Assembly: GCA_900317055.1 (NCBI GenBank)
Contig: ONFF01000020.1
Location: 99,079-163,078, forward strand
DNA: 64,000 nucleotides
Source: an uncultured Bacteroidales bacterium
GTDB taxonomy: Bacteria > Bacteroidota > Bacteroidia > Bacteroidales > F082
Direction: 5' to 3'
Shown here piece by piece: positions 52,444 through 61,174 of the stretch (its first letter is position 1; every line of letters begins with the position of its first letter). Below the pieces are notes generated by a model. That model did not search any database, was not told the DNA's origin, and was given only the letters and a program-made list of their open reading frames with translations. A program made the translations under genes and the position numbers.

Positions 52444-53475
52444 ATGAAAGAAAAAATCGAAGAAATATTATCCCAAGTGCGTGACTTCCAGGCCGACAGC
52501 AAAGAGGCTTTGGAGAACTTCCGCATCACTTATTTGAGCAAGAAAGGCATCATTCCCGCTTTGTTTGCCGACTTCAAAAATGTAGCCCCTGAGCTCCGCA
52601 AGGAGATGGGCATGAAGCTCAACGAGTTGAAGAATGTTGTGCAGGACAAGGTGGAAGAACAATTGCAAAAGTTTGAGAGCCAGCACAGCAACGATGCCGG
52701 CTTCGACATGAGCATGCCTGCCGCCGACATGAAGGGTGCCCGTCACCCGCTGTCCATCGTGCGTCGCGACATCAACGAGATCTTCTCGCACCTCGGCTTC
52801 ACCATTGCCGAAGGCCCTGAGATTGAGGACGATTACCATGTGTTCTCGGCCTTGAACTTTCCGCTCGACCATCCTGCGCGCGACATGCAGGACACTTTCT
52901 TCATCAGCAAGGAGCCCAATGTCAACAAGGCCTCGGATGTGTTGCTGCGTACCCACACCTCGAGCGTGCAGGTCCGCGTGATGGAGACTCACCAGCCGCC
53001 CATCCGCATCATCGCCCCTGGTCGCGTTTTCCGTAACGAGGCCATCTCGGCCCGTGCCCACTGCATCTTCCACCAAATTGAGGGATTGTATATCGACGAG
53101 AATGTGTCGTTTGCCGACCTGAAACAGACCTTGTATCACTTCGTGCAGGAGTTCTTCGGTGAGGGCACCAAGGTGCGTTTCCGCCCGTCCTATTTTCCCT
53201 TCACTGAGACCTCGGCGGAGATGGACATCTCGTGTAACATCTGTGGCGGCAAGGGCTGCAACATCTGCAAGCACACGGGTTGGGTTGAGATCTTGGGCTG
53301 CGGCATGTGCGACCCCAACATCCTTATCGCCAGCGGCATCGACCCGGAGAAATACACCGGCTTTGCCTTCGGCATGGGCGTGGAACGCATTGCCATGCTG
53401 AAATACGGCATCAATGACCTGAGGCTGTTCTTCGAGAACGACCTGAAGTTCTTGGAGCAGTTTGAGCTGGCGTAA
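52444..53475 (+). CDS. pheS: Phenylalanyl-tRNA synthetase alpha subunit
   Basis: A 343-residue class II aminoacyl-tRNA synthetase subunit. N-terminal coiled coil (1-85), then the catalytic core: HPLSIVRRDINEIFSHLGF, the motif 2 region RVFRNEAISARAHCIFHQIEGLYI, and motif 3 GFAFGMGVERIAMLKYGI near the end. The Cys-rich CNICGGKGCNICKHTGW near 260 is a known variant in this lineage. The beta subunit gene is not adjacent. A palindrome fills the leader. Confidence 0.96.
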   Translation: MKEKIEEILSQVRDFQADSKEALENFRITYLSKKGIIPALFADFKNVAPELRKEMGMKLNELKNVVQDKVEEQLQKFESQHSNDAGFDMSMPAADMKGARHPLSIVRRDINEIFSHLGFTIAEGPEIEDDYHVFSALNFPLDHPARDMQDTFFISKEPNVNKASDVLLRTHTSSVQVRVMETHQPPIRIIAPGRVFRNEAISARAHCIFHQIEGLYIDENVSFADLKQTLYHFVQEFFGEGTKVRFRPSYFPFTETSAEMDISCNICGGKGCNICKHTGWVEILGCGMCDPNILIASGIDPEKYTGFAFGMGVERIAMLKYGINDLRLFFENDLKFLEQFELA

Positions 53476-53520
53476 GTTCTTTGAACACGGATTTACCGGA
53501 TTTTCACGGATAAAACTATA

Positions 53521-53546
53521 AGTAGAGCCACAATTGTGGCTCTACT
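53521..53546. terminator. 26-bp perfect palindrome after pheS
   Basis: AGTAGAGCCACAA and its exact complement, followed by a short T-rich run. It probably terminates pheS and marks the border of the defence island. The rest of 53476-53697 contains no gene. Confidence 0.75.
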
Positions 53547-53697
53547 TTCTGTATGGGAATTGATTGCAGCGATGGCAAAAAAGAGCATAAACGAGCTGAA
53601 AAACCATCATAAATAGTTCAAGTGTTATCGCTTCATAATCTTTATTAGAGGAGTGAGGATCTTCGGGGACCGATTGGGTTGTTTCATCCTTTTCCTA

Positions 53698-54354
53698 TCA
53701 CTGTAATTCACTCATAATTGTCTTAGCAATATCAGAGTAATCCAAATCTTTAAGCATATCAGGTGTGATTCTTATTGAATATGCAGGTTTATGATACGCA
53801 TAGTGAAGTGGACTATAAATTGCATTGGTTTCTTTGGCGAAGTTGAGCAATAGGTATTTTTTATCACTAGTGGACACGCCAAGGAATAATGATTTTTCAT
53901 TTTGAAGTTTGAGGAATTTATCATCACGAAGGTCCATCTTTTTATATCTATTCCAGTAGCCTTTGTAATCATTCATCAATTCCAGGTGACGACTTTTTCC
54001 ATCATATTCAACAAGACAGTCACTATTTGAAGAAACATTTTTGTCTGGAAGAATAATCCTTTCTTTGTCTTCACCTGCTTTCAACACAATTAAACCATTG
54101 TTTTTCAATTGTTCGATAATATAGTCTTCCATTACCCATGAAGCAGCCAAATCCATAGCATATTGCATAGGGGTACGGGCATCTCTATTATGACGACAAG
54201 ATTGGATGTTGTTATAAATTACGGGATATTTGGTCTTTACAGCAACCTCGCTGCCAGACAAAACGCAAATTGTAGAATTAGGATATCCTAATTCTTTAGC
54301 AATTTCTTGCAGAGGCTTTGAAAATAGTTGCTGAATTTCTCTAAATATACTCAT
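53698..54354 (-). CDS. Putative type II restriction endonuclease
   Basis: A 218-residue protein placed as expected for the nuclease of the system: it follows the controller gene on the same strand and faces away from the C5-methyltransferase. The family is not recognised. The likely catalytic region is SDCLVEYDGKSRHLEL then NDYKGYWNRYKK (residues 107-138): an Asp, a Glu in LEL and a Lys, though not spaced as a canonical D-x-ExK site. The DNA is AT-rich compared with pheS. The recognition sequence cannot be predicted. The assignment rests mainly on context. Confidence 0.65.
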   Translation of the reverse strand: MSIFREIQQLFSKPLQEIAKELGYPNSTICVLSGSEVAVKTKYPVIYNNIQSCRHNRDARTPMQYAMDLAASWVMEDYIIEQLKNNGLIVLKAGEDKERIILPDKNVSSNSDCLVEYDGKSRHLELMNDYKGYWNRYKKMDLRDDKFLKLQNEKSLFLGVSTSDKKYLLLNFAKETNAIYSPLHYAYHKPAYSIRITPDMLKDLDYSDIAKTIMSELQ

Positions 54355-54500
54355 TTTTAATCCTTTAAATAATCAATCTGAAGCAAAGAGAGTAAAATAT
54401 ACCTGCCCTCCTAAGTTCTTTGGTATGACTGGATAGTTTGGCATGTTTCCATCCAGAGGCCCTATCTCTTTGTTCCATGGTTTCAAACGCATTAGTCATA

Positions 54501-54728
54501 TTATAAGTCCTTTAAGAAAAACTCAATATCTTTACCATATCGTTTAGCCAATTCATAAAGCAATATGGCAGAAATGTTCATTTCGCCATTTTCAATCTTT
54601 GACAAATGGCTTTGGGAAATGATACCTTCTTGTTGCAATGTGGTTTGCTTAATTTTCAACTCATTACGAGTCTTGTACAAAAGCGCGCCTAGCTTTATTT
54701 TCTTAACGCTAATCTCTTTCTTGTTCAT
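54501..54728 (-). CDS. XRE-family controller (C) protein of the type II system
   Basis: A 75-residue helix-turn-helix protein. GALLYKTRNELKIKQTTLQ is helix 1-2 and GIISQSHLSKIENGEMNIS the recognition part, with a C-terminal AKRYGKDIEFFLKDL. The ATG at 54728 gives the size typical of C proteins; the frame is open to 54818 but that would cross the operator. It lies upstream of the nuclease gene and diverges from the methyltransferase, the classical C-R / M layout in which the C protein delays nuclease synthesis. The stretch between this gene and the nuclease (54355-54500) has no gene. Confidence 0.88.
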   Translation of the reverse strand: MNKKEISVKKIKLGALLYKTRNELKIKQTTLQQEGIISQSHLSKIENGEMNISAILLYELAKRYGKDIEFFLKDL

Positions 54729-54753
54729 AAGTGCAAAATAAAGACAAATTATC

Positions 54754-54796
54754 AAATATTCCAATTGGAATATTTCAGAAAAAAGTGTTACCTTTG
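54754..54796 (+). promoter_or_regulatory. Palindromic operator overlapping the methyltransferase promoter
   Basis: A perfect 22-bp palindrome at 54754-54775 (AAATATT, CCAATTGG, AATATTT). Its TTGG half covers the likely -33 (TTG at 54765-54767) for the -7 TACCTTTG at 54789-54796. It is 26 bp from the controller start and 36 bp from the methyltransferase start, so it is well placed as the C-protein binding site between the divergent genes. Confidence 0.8.
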
Positions 54797-54810
54797 CAGC
54801 CAAATTTTGA

Positions 54811-55983
54811 ATGACCATGTCTTATAAACTGGTTGACCTTTTTGCTGGAGTAGGTGGTTTATCGTATGGTTTTGCCCATGACGATTCTTTTGAAATAGTG
54901 GCAGCTAATGAGATATTGGAGCCGATGGCGAAGGCCTATTCATTGAATCATCCATCCGTGAAAATGTACAATTGCGACATCAAGGACTTTGGTCTAAAGA
55001 ATTTGACAGAAGACTTAGGGATAAAAGAGGGGGATGTCGATGCTGTTGTAGGCGGTCCCCCTTGCCAAGCTTATTCCACAGCAGGCAAAAGGGCTGAAGG
55101 AGACGAGAGGGGTATGCTATTTCAACAGTATTATCGTATTTTGTCGGAATTAAGACCCAAATTGTTCGTTTTTGAGAATGTCAAGGGGCTACTTTCCATG
55201 CAAGGGGGGAAACTGGTCAGAAATATCATCAGTTTGTTTGAATCGCTTGGGTATCATGTGGATATAAAGCTGCTCAATGCCGCTGATTATGGCGCACCTC
55301 AAATAAGGGAAAGGGTGATTATTGTGGGAAACAATTTTGGAGGGGCATTCCCTTATCCACAACCGACGCACTATAACCCGGAGGACCCATCAAGCTTCAA
55401 AAAAGGGTTAAAGCCTTATGTCACATTGGGAGAAGCAATAGGTGATTTAACCGTCATTGGTACTAATGAGGAAGGGTTTGAATATGCGAAAGACCCCGAA
55501 AACGATTACCAAAGACTAATGAGAAAGAATGCTCCTGCCAGGATTATGGACCATAATTCACCAAACAATAATCCCAAACTTGTTGCCCTTATGAAAGCTC
55601 TCCCTGATGGAGGGACGCCTTTGGATGTCCCAATAGAGCTTAGGCCAAGCAGTGGATTTGCCAATTGTTATTGCAGGTTATGGTGGAATCGTCCGAGCAC
55701 AACAATAACCAGAAACTTTGGATGTGTTTCATCAGGACGATGTGTGCATCCAAAATCGCCTAGACCCTTATCCACAAGGGAAGGCGCAAGAATTCAAGGT
55801 TTCCCGGATGATTATTTGTTTTACGGCTCAAGGAGCGACAAAAACCTTCAAATTGGCAATGCAGTACCTACCTTTTTGGCTGCAGCCATAAAAGACTCGG
55901 TTAAGGAATTTCTTGACAACCCGGATAAGCATAAACTATCAGATGCCAACCATGGTGAGCTGCTTTTGCCTTTGGATTTTTGA
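54811..55983 (+). CDS. DNA (cytosine-5-)-methyltransferase, type II system
   Basis: A 390-residue enzyme. Motif I LVDLFAGVGGLSYGF, motif IV GGPPCQAYSTAGKR with catalytic Cys85, motif VI FENVKGLL, motif VIII QIRERVIIVG, motif IX (REGARIQGFPDDY) and motif X (QIGNAVP) all occur in order. The target-recognition region lies between VIII and IX (about 190-320), with GFANCYCRLWWNRPSTTITRNF near its end. It marks self DNA against the nuclease at 53698-54354. Start is 54811 or the in-frame ATG at 54817; with the -7 at 54789-54796 either gives a very short leader. Confidence 0.95.
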   Translation: MTMSYKLVDLFAGVGGLSYGFAHDDSFEIVAANEILEPMAKAYSLNHPSVKMYNCDIKDFGLKNLTEDLGIKEGDVDAVVGGPPCQAYSTAGKRAEGDERGMLFQQYYRILSELRPKLFVFENVKGLLSMQGGKLVRNIISLFESLGYHVDIKLLNAADYGAPQIRERVIIVGNNFGGAFPYPQPTHYNPEDPSSFKKGLKPYVTLGEAIGDLTVIGTNEEGFEYAKDPENDYQRLMRKNAPARIMDHNSPNNNPKLVALMKALPDGGTPLDVPIELRPSSGFANCYCRLWWNRPSTTITRNFGCVSSGRCVHPKSPRPLSTREGARIQGFPDDYLFYGSRSDKNLQIGNAVPTFLAAAIKDSVKEFLDNPDKHKLSDANHGELLLPLDF

Positions 55984-56208
55984 GTATAATGTACCCCAGA
56001 CTTGAGGGCAAGCTCCACTAAGGTAAGAGCACGCCGTATGGTCAAAAAAGGTATGTCGTCAGAAAAACCTATCACAGAATAACGCAGAAGAAGTAATCTA
56101 GACTACATGATGGACAAGGCATCGTTCCACAATAACTAGAAGTTAAACCCGCCAATACCTTGCATATAACAGGAGGGAAAGCCTTCAGGTTTGATGCCTT
56201 GTTTCTTT
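55984..56208. other. Gene-free spacer between the two restriction systems
   Basis: 225 bp between the convergent methyltransferase and res genes. I see no gene, no clear terminator palindrome and none of the repeats found elsewhere in the window. Confidence 0.5.
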
Positions 56209-59200
56209 TTAACAATCCATCGATTTCATTACCTCTAACAAAGCTTGGTAACTATCAACTTCGTGGTAACGGACATTGGATGTGGATAAGTTGTTGAACA
56301 ACTTCTTGGCACAGTCAATCTTTGCCTTTTCCACGCTTTTCAGTTGCATGGAATCCATCGAGCCTTTGGTTTCGGCAATGAAGAACACATGCTTGATGCC
56401 CATGTTGTCGTTGAAGGCAATGGCCCAGTCGGGGGCGTAGTTGCCTACAGGTGTTGGGATGTGGAATGACCTCGGTAATTTGGCATAGACGCACACTTCA
56501 TCCGCTTTGTCCAAGTCTTCGGCAAAAGTGCGCTCGCCTTGGCTGTCGGGGAAGACATAATCGAGAATGTGCTTCTTGGCCTCGTAGGCTTTGTCCACCG
56601 TTTGGCGGCTCTTCTCCTTGGTGAAGATGTCGGAATCGTATTGGTTTTCCGTTCGATTGTAGCTGATGTGCTCCACAATCATCGTGGCTTTCTGCTCACG
56701 GATGATATGGCTTACCTTGCGGATGAACTCTTCGGGGTTGTTCTTGAACATGTACAGCTTCGACCGCTGAATGCCCTTCAGAATGCGAGTGACCGTGCGG
56801 CGGGTTAGCGTGGCTGCTTTGGCGATGTCGCCCACCAAGTCATAGGGCACATTGCTGGTTGATACATCACGCATTTCTTTTGTACGGGTGCTTTGTTCAC
56901 CAGTGAAATCCAACTCGTCATCGCCTTGCGTGCCTGTGGTCACTACATACTTCAACTGCGTGACATTCAACTCGCTGTTGATGGCGGCTATGGCCTTCTG
57001 AATTAGTTCCTCACTGTCGTAATGCACCGTATAGACATAGCGATGGTTGATTTCATTCCACAAGGCTTTGAATTCCTTCTTATCTGCATTGTCGTTCAAA
57101 CGCTCGTTCACCACTTCTGCCTTGCTGTTGGCATCTTCCACCATGTCTTCCAAAGCGGCGGGATCAAAGATACTCTGAATCAGTTTATGCACCTGCTCTT
57201 CAATGGGTTGCAGTTTTTTACTCATCGGAGCCAAAGTACCCTTCTCCATATCGGTATGATAGTCTTGCAGGATATTACCCTTCTCATCGATATAGTCATT
57301 ATCGAACAGATAACTTACGATACTGGCAGCCTCCTGCTCCGAAATGGTGTGTTTCTCCTCACCCACTTTGACGGTAACCCCTTTGAAGTAATCGACCGTG
57401 GCCTGTGTCGGACGTTCACGCAAAGTGTCTTTGGTTTCCTTCTGCAAAGCATCAACAAAAGAACTGTAGTTCTCGTTGGCGATGACGGTCAGTTTGTTGG
57501 TATCGTGTACGGCATCCCCCAAGCGTTCCTTGTCCATGCGGTTGCCGTCGTTATCCACACAGATGCGTAAACCACGACCCACTTCCTGACGTTTGGCGGT
57601 GCTGGAGTTGGCGTGGCGCAACGTACAGATTTGGAACACATTGGGATTGTCCCAACCTTCGCGCAAAGCAGAATGGGAAAAGATGAATCGTGTTGGCTCA
57701 TCGAAACTCAACAGGCGTTCCTTGTTTTTCAGAATCAAGTCGTAAGCAGAAATGTCGTCCGATGTGTCCTTCCCGCGTTTCACCTCACTATCAATTGAAT
57801 GGCCTTTCTTGTCGATGGAGAAATAGCCGTTATGTACTTGTGCAGCGGTAAAACGGCGCAGGTATTTTTGATAATCGTCCTCAAACAGCGTCAAGTTTTC
57901 GTTCAGATAGCGATTGTATTCGTCCTCAAACATCTTCCACAGCGGACCTTGCACCTCGTTCCCGTCCGCGTCATAGCTCTTGTAGTTGGCCACCTCGTCA
58001 ATGAAGAAAAGCGAAAGGGTCTTGATGCCTTGCTGAAACAAGGCTCTCTCCTTCTCGAAATGCGACTTGATGGTTTCCCGAATCTGAATCTGTTGAATGG
58101 CTTTTTCGCTGACATCGCCCATCACCTCGCCCTGACGCAGTTGCTTGCCGTTTTGGAAATAGACCGTGTTGGTTAGCGGGTTGATTTCCGTGATGACAAA
58201 ATCTTTGTAGGCAGGAAGTTGCGAAATGGCAAACAGCGAATCGCCTTGCTCGAACTTGCAGAGTTGTCGGCGGGTGGCAGCGGCACCTTTCACCTCGATT
58301 TCCAACCTGACCACCGGTGCGTGGTTCCTCGAAAGGATGATGCTGTCAAAATAGATGTAGCTCTGAGTGCCTAACAAGTTCTGCACCGTGATGCCTTTCA
58401 CCTGGATTTTCTTCACCAAGCGTTGTTTGTAGGCATCGTAGGCATCCAACGCATAGATGCAGTTGTGTGAGGTCTTGTGGGTGGCGGAATAGTTCAGCAC
58501 AAATAACGGCTTGAAGTTCTTCAAGGCTCTTTGGGTGGCTTCGCCTTCCATCTTCTGAGGCTCGTCCATAATAATGATGGGACGGTTGGCGGCAATCACA
58601 TCGATGGGACGACGGCTTTGGAAATCGTCGCGCTTGGAGTAGATGATACGTGCCTCCTTGTTGGCCGCGCCTTCCTTAAACGAGGTGTTGAACGCCTGCA
58701 CGTTAATAATCATCACATTGATGCTGGCATCGCTGCTGAACGAGTCGATTTGGGTGAGGTTGGCGCTGTTGTAGATGAAATAGCGGGCTTTCTTGCCGTA
58801 GAGTTCCATGAAATGCTCTTCCAGCATGGTGAAGCTCTTATAGACTCCTTCGCGGATGGCGATGCTGGGCACCACCACGATGAACTTCGACCAGCCGAAG
58901 CGTTTGTTCATCTCGAACATGGTCTTGATATAAACGTAGGTCTTGCCCGTGCCCGTCTCCATCTCCACATCCAACGAGCAGGCACCGAGCCCATTGGTGG
59001 CCGCTAAAGACTTACTCTGCGGAATGTCGTTCTGCACCTGCTGATGATGGATGTTCTCCAACAGCTGACTGGCGTTGAGCTCCACATCGGCATTGCGGTA
59101 GCCCACATATTCCTCCTCAAACTCAGCCTTCAGCTGCTGTTTCTGCTTGCCCAAGTCGCGGCGATACTGCGCGTTGGTCTTCGAGGGTTGTCCCGCGAAC

Positions 59201-59262
59201 ACGCTCACTGTGCTTTCCACCGCATCGGTCTGGTATTGTTGTATTTTGAATTTGAATTTCAT
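56209..59262 (-). CDS. res: Type III restriction enzyme, Res subunit
   Basis: A 1017-residue helicase-nuclease. Walker A is METGTGKT at 101-108; motif Ia FIVVVPSIAIREGV; Walker B IIIMDEPQKMEG; motif VI region QEVGRGLRI. The C-terminal endonuclease domain holds YAPDWAIAF and AETKGSMDS, the PD...ExK site. With Mod it translocates and cuts at unmethylated inverted sites. It begins 3 bp after the stop of the AlbA-like gene. Its first 64 bases are repeated at 61110-61175, upstream of that gene. Gene order mod - AbiJ-like - AlbA-like - res differs from the usual adjacent mod-res. Confidence 0.95.
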   Translation of the reverse strand: MKFKFKIQQYQTDAVESTVSVFAGQPSKTNAQYRRDLGKQKQQLKAEFEEEYVGYRNADVELNASQLLENIHHQQVQNDIPQSKSLAATNGLGACSLDVEMETGTGKTYVYIKTMFEMNKRFGWSKFIVVVPSIAIREGVYKSFTMLEEHFMELYGKKARYFIYNSANLTQIDSFSSDASINVMIINVQAFNTSFKEGAANKEARIIYSKRDDFQSRRPIDVIAANRPIIIMDEPQKMEGEATQRALKNFKPLFVLNYSATHKTSHNCIYALDAYDAYKQRLVKKIQVKGITVQNLLGTQSYIYFDSIILSRNHAPVVRLEIEVKGAAATRRQLCKFEQGDSLFAISQLPAYKDFVITEINPLTNTVYFQNGKQLRQGEVMGDVSEKAIQQIQIRETIKSHFEKERALFQQGIKTLSLFFIDEVANYKSYDADGNEVQGPLWKMFEDEYNRYLNENLTLFEDDYQKYLRRFTAAQVHNGYFSIDKKGHSIDSEVKRGKDTSDDISAYDLILKNKERLLSFDEPTRFIFSHSALREGWDNPNVFQICTLRHANSSTAKRQEVGRGLRICVDNDGNRMDKERLGDAVHDTNKLTVIANENYSSFVDALQKETKDTLRERPTQATVDYFKGVTVKVGEEKHTISEQEAASIVSYLFDNDYIDEKGNILQDYHTDMEKGTLAPMSKKLQPIEEQVHKLIQSIFDPAALEDMVEDANSKAEVVNERLNDNADKKEFKALWNEINHRYVYTVHYDSEELIQKAIAAINSELNVTQLKYVVTTGTQGDDELDFTGEQSTRTKEMRDVSTSNVPYDLVGDIAKAATLTRRTVTRILKGIQRSKLYMFKNNPEEFIRKVSHIIREQKATMIVEHISYNRTENQYDSDIFTKEKSRQTVDKAYEAKKHILDYVFPDSQGERTFAEDLDKADEVCVYAKLPRSFHIPTPVGNYAPDWAIAFNDNMGIKHVFFIAETKGSMDSMQLKSVEKAKIDCAKKLFNNLSTSNVRYHEVDSYQALLEVMKSMDC

Positions 59263-59263
59263 A
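59198..59263. repeat. 66-bp direct repeat, copy at the 5' end of res
   Basis: Matches 61110-61175 with four mismatches. Together they bracket the AlbA/Schlafen-type gene. This copy is part of the intact res gene. Confidence 0.92.
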
Positions 59264-59265
59264 CT

Positions 59266-61077
59266 TTACTCTGATATTATTATCCAATGTCCACCTCTCG
59301 TAACAGGCCCCTCTCGTTTTATTTGGTTATTGAATTTGAGCTTATTTATATGTTTTTGAATTGCCGTTATTGAAATCCCCAATATAGAAGATAGCTCTTT
59401 CCTAGTAATATACGGATTCTCTTGTATCAATGTCAATACGGAAATAGTTGTTGATTCCGATTCAGACAACCCATTAGACAACCCATTAGACAACCCATTA
59501 GACAACCCATTAGACAACCCATTAGACAACCCATTAGATAACCCATTAGATAACCCATTAGACAACCCACTTTGATTGTATTCCGAATTAAGTTTATACG
59601 TTGTCCAACGCCCCTTGTTATCGGCTATCAACAAGTCTAAATCCGTTAATAATTTAAGCACTTTTGCCACTTCTAACGAATTCTTTTCCAATAAAGTCTG
59701 CAAGCGTTGATTGGACACTTCCTTTTCCACATAAGCAACAGATAGAGCTGACAGTGCATCACTAGATAGATTTTTGTAACTATCGCCTAATAACTTCTGC
59801 AAAAACTCCTCCACCTCTTTTGGATACATGGACAACATCCATAACTTCATGCGAACTTCTTTAAGTTCTGTTATTTCATCCAAGTCCGGTTTGCGCCATC
59901 TTTCTTGTTTACAGGCATCAAGAATTGTTGGGAAACCAGAGCCAAGGTTTTCACCATATCCTATCATCCGCAGCATGTTTTGGATTCGAGGGTTTCGGGC
60001 TTTTGAACTGCCACCCTCATAGATTTGGGAAACAGGGAGTTTCAATGTCCCGGGATTCCGGAAACAAAAGCAGCTGTCATGTTTCTCGATTCTCAGAATA
60101 CTACCCGACAAGAAGAAATCCGCATGAATGATACTGTTGGTGAGTGCCTCACGAATGGCCTTGTGGGCTGGCGTGTCATCGTTTCTTTGCATACCTTCCA
60201 ATCGGAAAGGACGTTTCAAATCGGATGTCAGTTTTGTCAGAACTTTACGGAAAAAGTTATAGAGATTGTTCTCCCATGTACCATCGTATGTAAGACGGTC
60301 GCTATAGCGCATATCCCCTTGCAGATGAGTCAAATCCACATAATCCATCCTAAAATTCGAGAAACGTTCCCTGACGGGCAATCCTTTCCCGAACATCAGA
60401 AGCCCTGCAAGTGTAAGTCCCTCTTTTCCGTTTGAGCGATCAATTGTGTATGCTCCAAATTGCTTAAGGAACTCTTTATCGTCTAATTGGTTATAGGTAT
60501 GGCCTATGTTTCTGTTTTCAAATTCATTCCTATAGCTTTTCAAAGTGGGCATGTCAATATCGTCCATCGTATAGTAGTCAAGGAGATTGCCATCGTTGCC
60601 GTCTTCGTTGGCATCACGAATCATGGCCTTCACTTCGCTTTCGTCGCAATGATAGTCACCCTCGTGGTTGCGCTTGAATGTACCCTTATACACATTGCCA
60701 TTGATATAGATGGGCTTATTGCGATAGATGGCCTGCGGAACATGAATCACAAGCAAAGTGATGCTATCGTCGTATTGGACAACCTGTACATCTTCATCTT
60801 TGAGCAAACAGCCACTGACCTTTTCACTGTTAATTGTATTCCAAAAATCCTTTCGTTGCTGCTCGGCATTGCGGACTCCATAAATCTTGAACCGCTCTTC
60901 CATTGATTCGGCAAAACGGTTTTCTTCTATACCCAGTATGATATAGCCACCGTTGGTATTGGCAAAAGCGGAATAGGTCTCCCAAACAGACTTTGGAAGT
61001 GTGCTTTCCGCCTTCTTGCATTCCAAGGTTACGCGTTCGCCGTATTGCAACAGGTCGTCTATAATATTCTTGTTCAT
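59266..61077 (-). CDS. AlbA/Schlafen-type ATP-binding protein in the type III operon
   Basis: A 603-residue protein. The N-terminal AlbA_2 (Schlafen-like) domain covers about 10-130: ERVTLECKKAESTLPKSVWE and FANTNGGYIILGIEENRF. A HATPase_c_4-like region lies near 310-410 (ALTNSIIHADFF and RNPRIQNMLRMIGYGENLGSGFP). A winged-helix region follows, and the end (from 560) has another (NPYITRKELSSILGISITAIQKHI). Between them is an eightfold NGLS repeat (about 510-546) encoded by a 12-bp tandem repeat. The ATG at 61077 is preferred to a TTG eight codons up. Proteins of this make-up occur in defence islands; it probably regulates or senses rather than cuts. Confidence 0.85.
   Translation of the reverse strand: MNKNIIDDLLQYGERVTLECKKAESTLPKSVWETYSAFANTNGGYIILGIEENRFAESMEERFKIYGVRNAEQQRKDFWNTINSEKVSGCLLKDEDVQVVQYDDSITLLVIHVPQAIYRNKPIYINGNVYKGTFKRNHEGDYHCDESEVKAMIRDANEDGNDGNLLDYYTMDDIDMPTLKSYRNEFENRNIGHTYNQLDDKEFLKQFGAYTIDRSNGKEGLTLAGLLMFGKGLPVRERFSNFRMDYVDLTHLQGDMRYSDRLTYDGTWENNLYNFFRKVLTKLTSDLKRPFRLEGMQRNDDTPAHKAIREALTNSIIHADFFLSGSILRIEKHDSCFCFRNPGTLKLPVSQIYEGGSSKARNPRIQNMLRMIGYGENLGSGFPTILDACKQERWRKPDLDEITELKEVRMKLWMLSMYPKEVEEFLQKLLGDSYKNLSSDALSALSVAYVEKEVSNQRLQTLLEKNSLEVAKVLKLLTDLDLLIADNKGRWTTYKLNSEYNQSGLSNGLSNGLSNGLSNGLSNGLSNGLSNGLSNGLSESESTTISVLTLIQENPYITRKELSSILGISITAIQKHINKLKFNNQIKREGPVTRGGHWIIISE
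59465..59570. repeat. 12-bp tandem repeat inside the AlbA-like gene
   Basis: Eight full units of GACAACCCATTA (two with GAT for GAC) plus a partial ninth. Since 12 is a multiple of three, unit loss or gain changes the number of NGLS residues without breaking the frame. Confidence 0.95.
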
Positions 61078-61087
61078 AGCATCATAT

Positions 61088-61174
61088 TTAATTGAACTCA
61101 ACTATTGAAAACACGCTCACCATGCTTTCCACCGCATCGGTCTGGTATTGCTGTATCTTGAATTTGAATTTCAT
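61088..61174 (-). pseudogene. Truncated 5' remnant of res
   Basis: An ATG at 61172-61174 starts a 28-codon frame ending TAA at 61088-61090. Its first 22 residues (MKFKFKIQQYQTDAVES...VSVF) equal the start of Res except one Thr-to-Met change; the last six are unrelated. The ATG overlaps the stop of the AbiJ-like gene as ATGA, the expected coupling of an intact operon. It marks where res probably began before the AlbA-like gene entered. Confidence 0.9.

Noticed and set aside
59465-59570. Possible CRISPR-like array in the 12-bp repeats
   Set aside because: There are no spacers and the repeats are in frame within a coding sequence.
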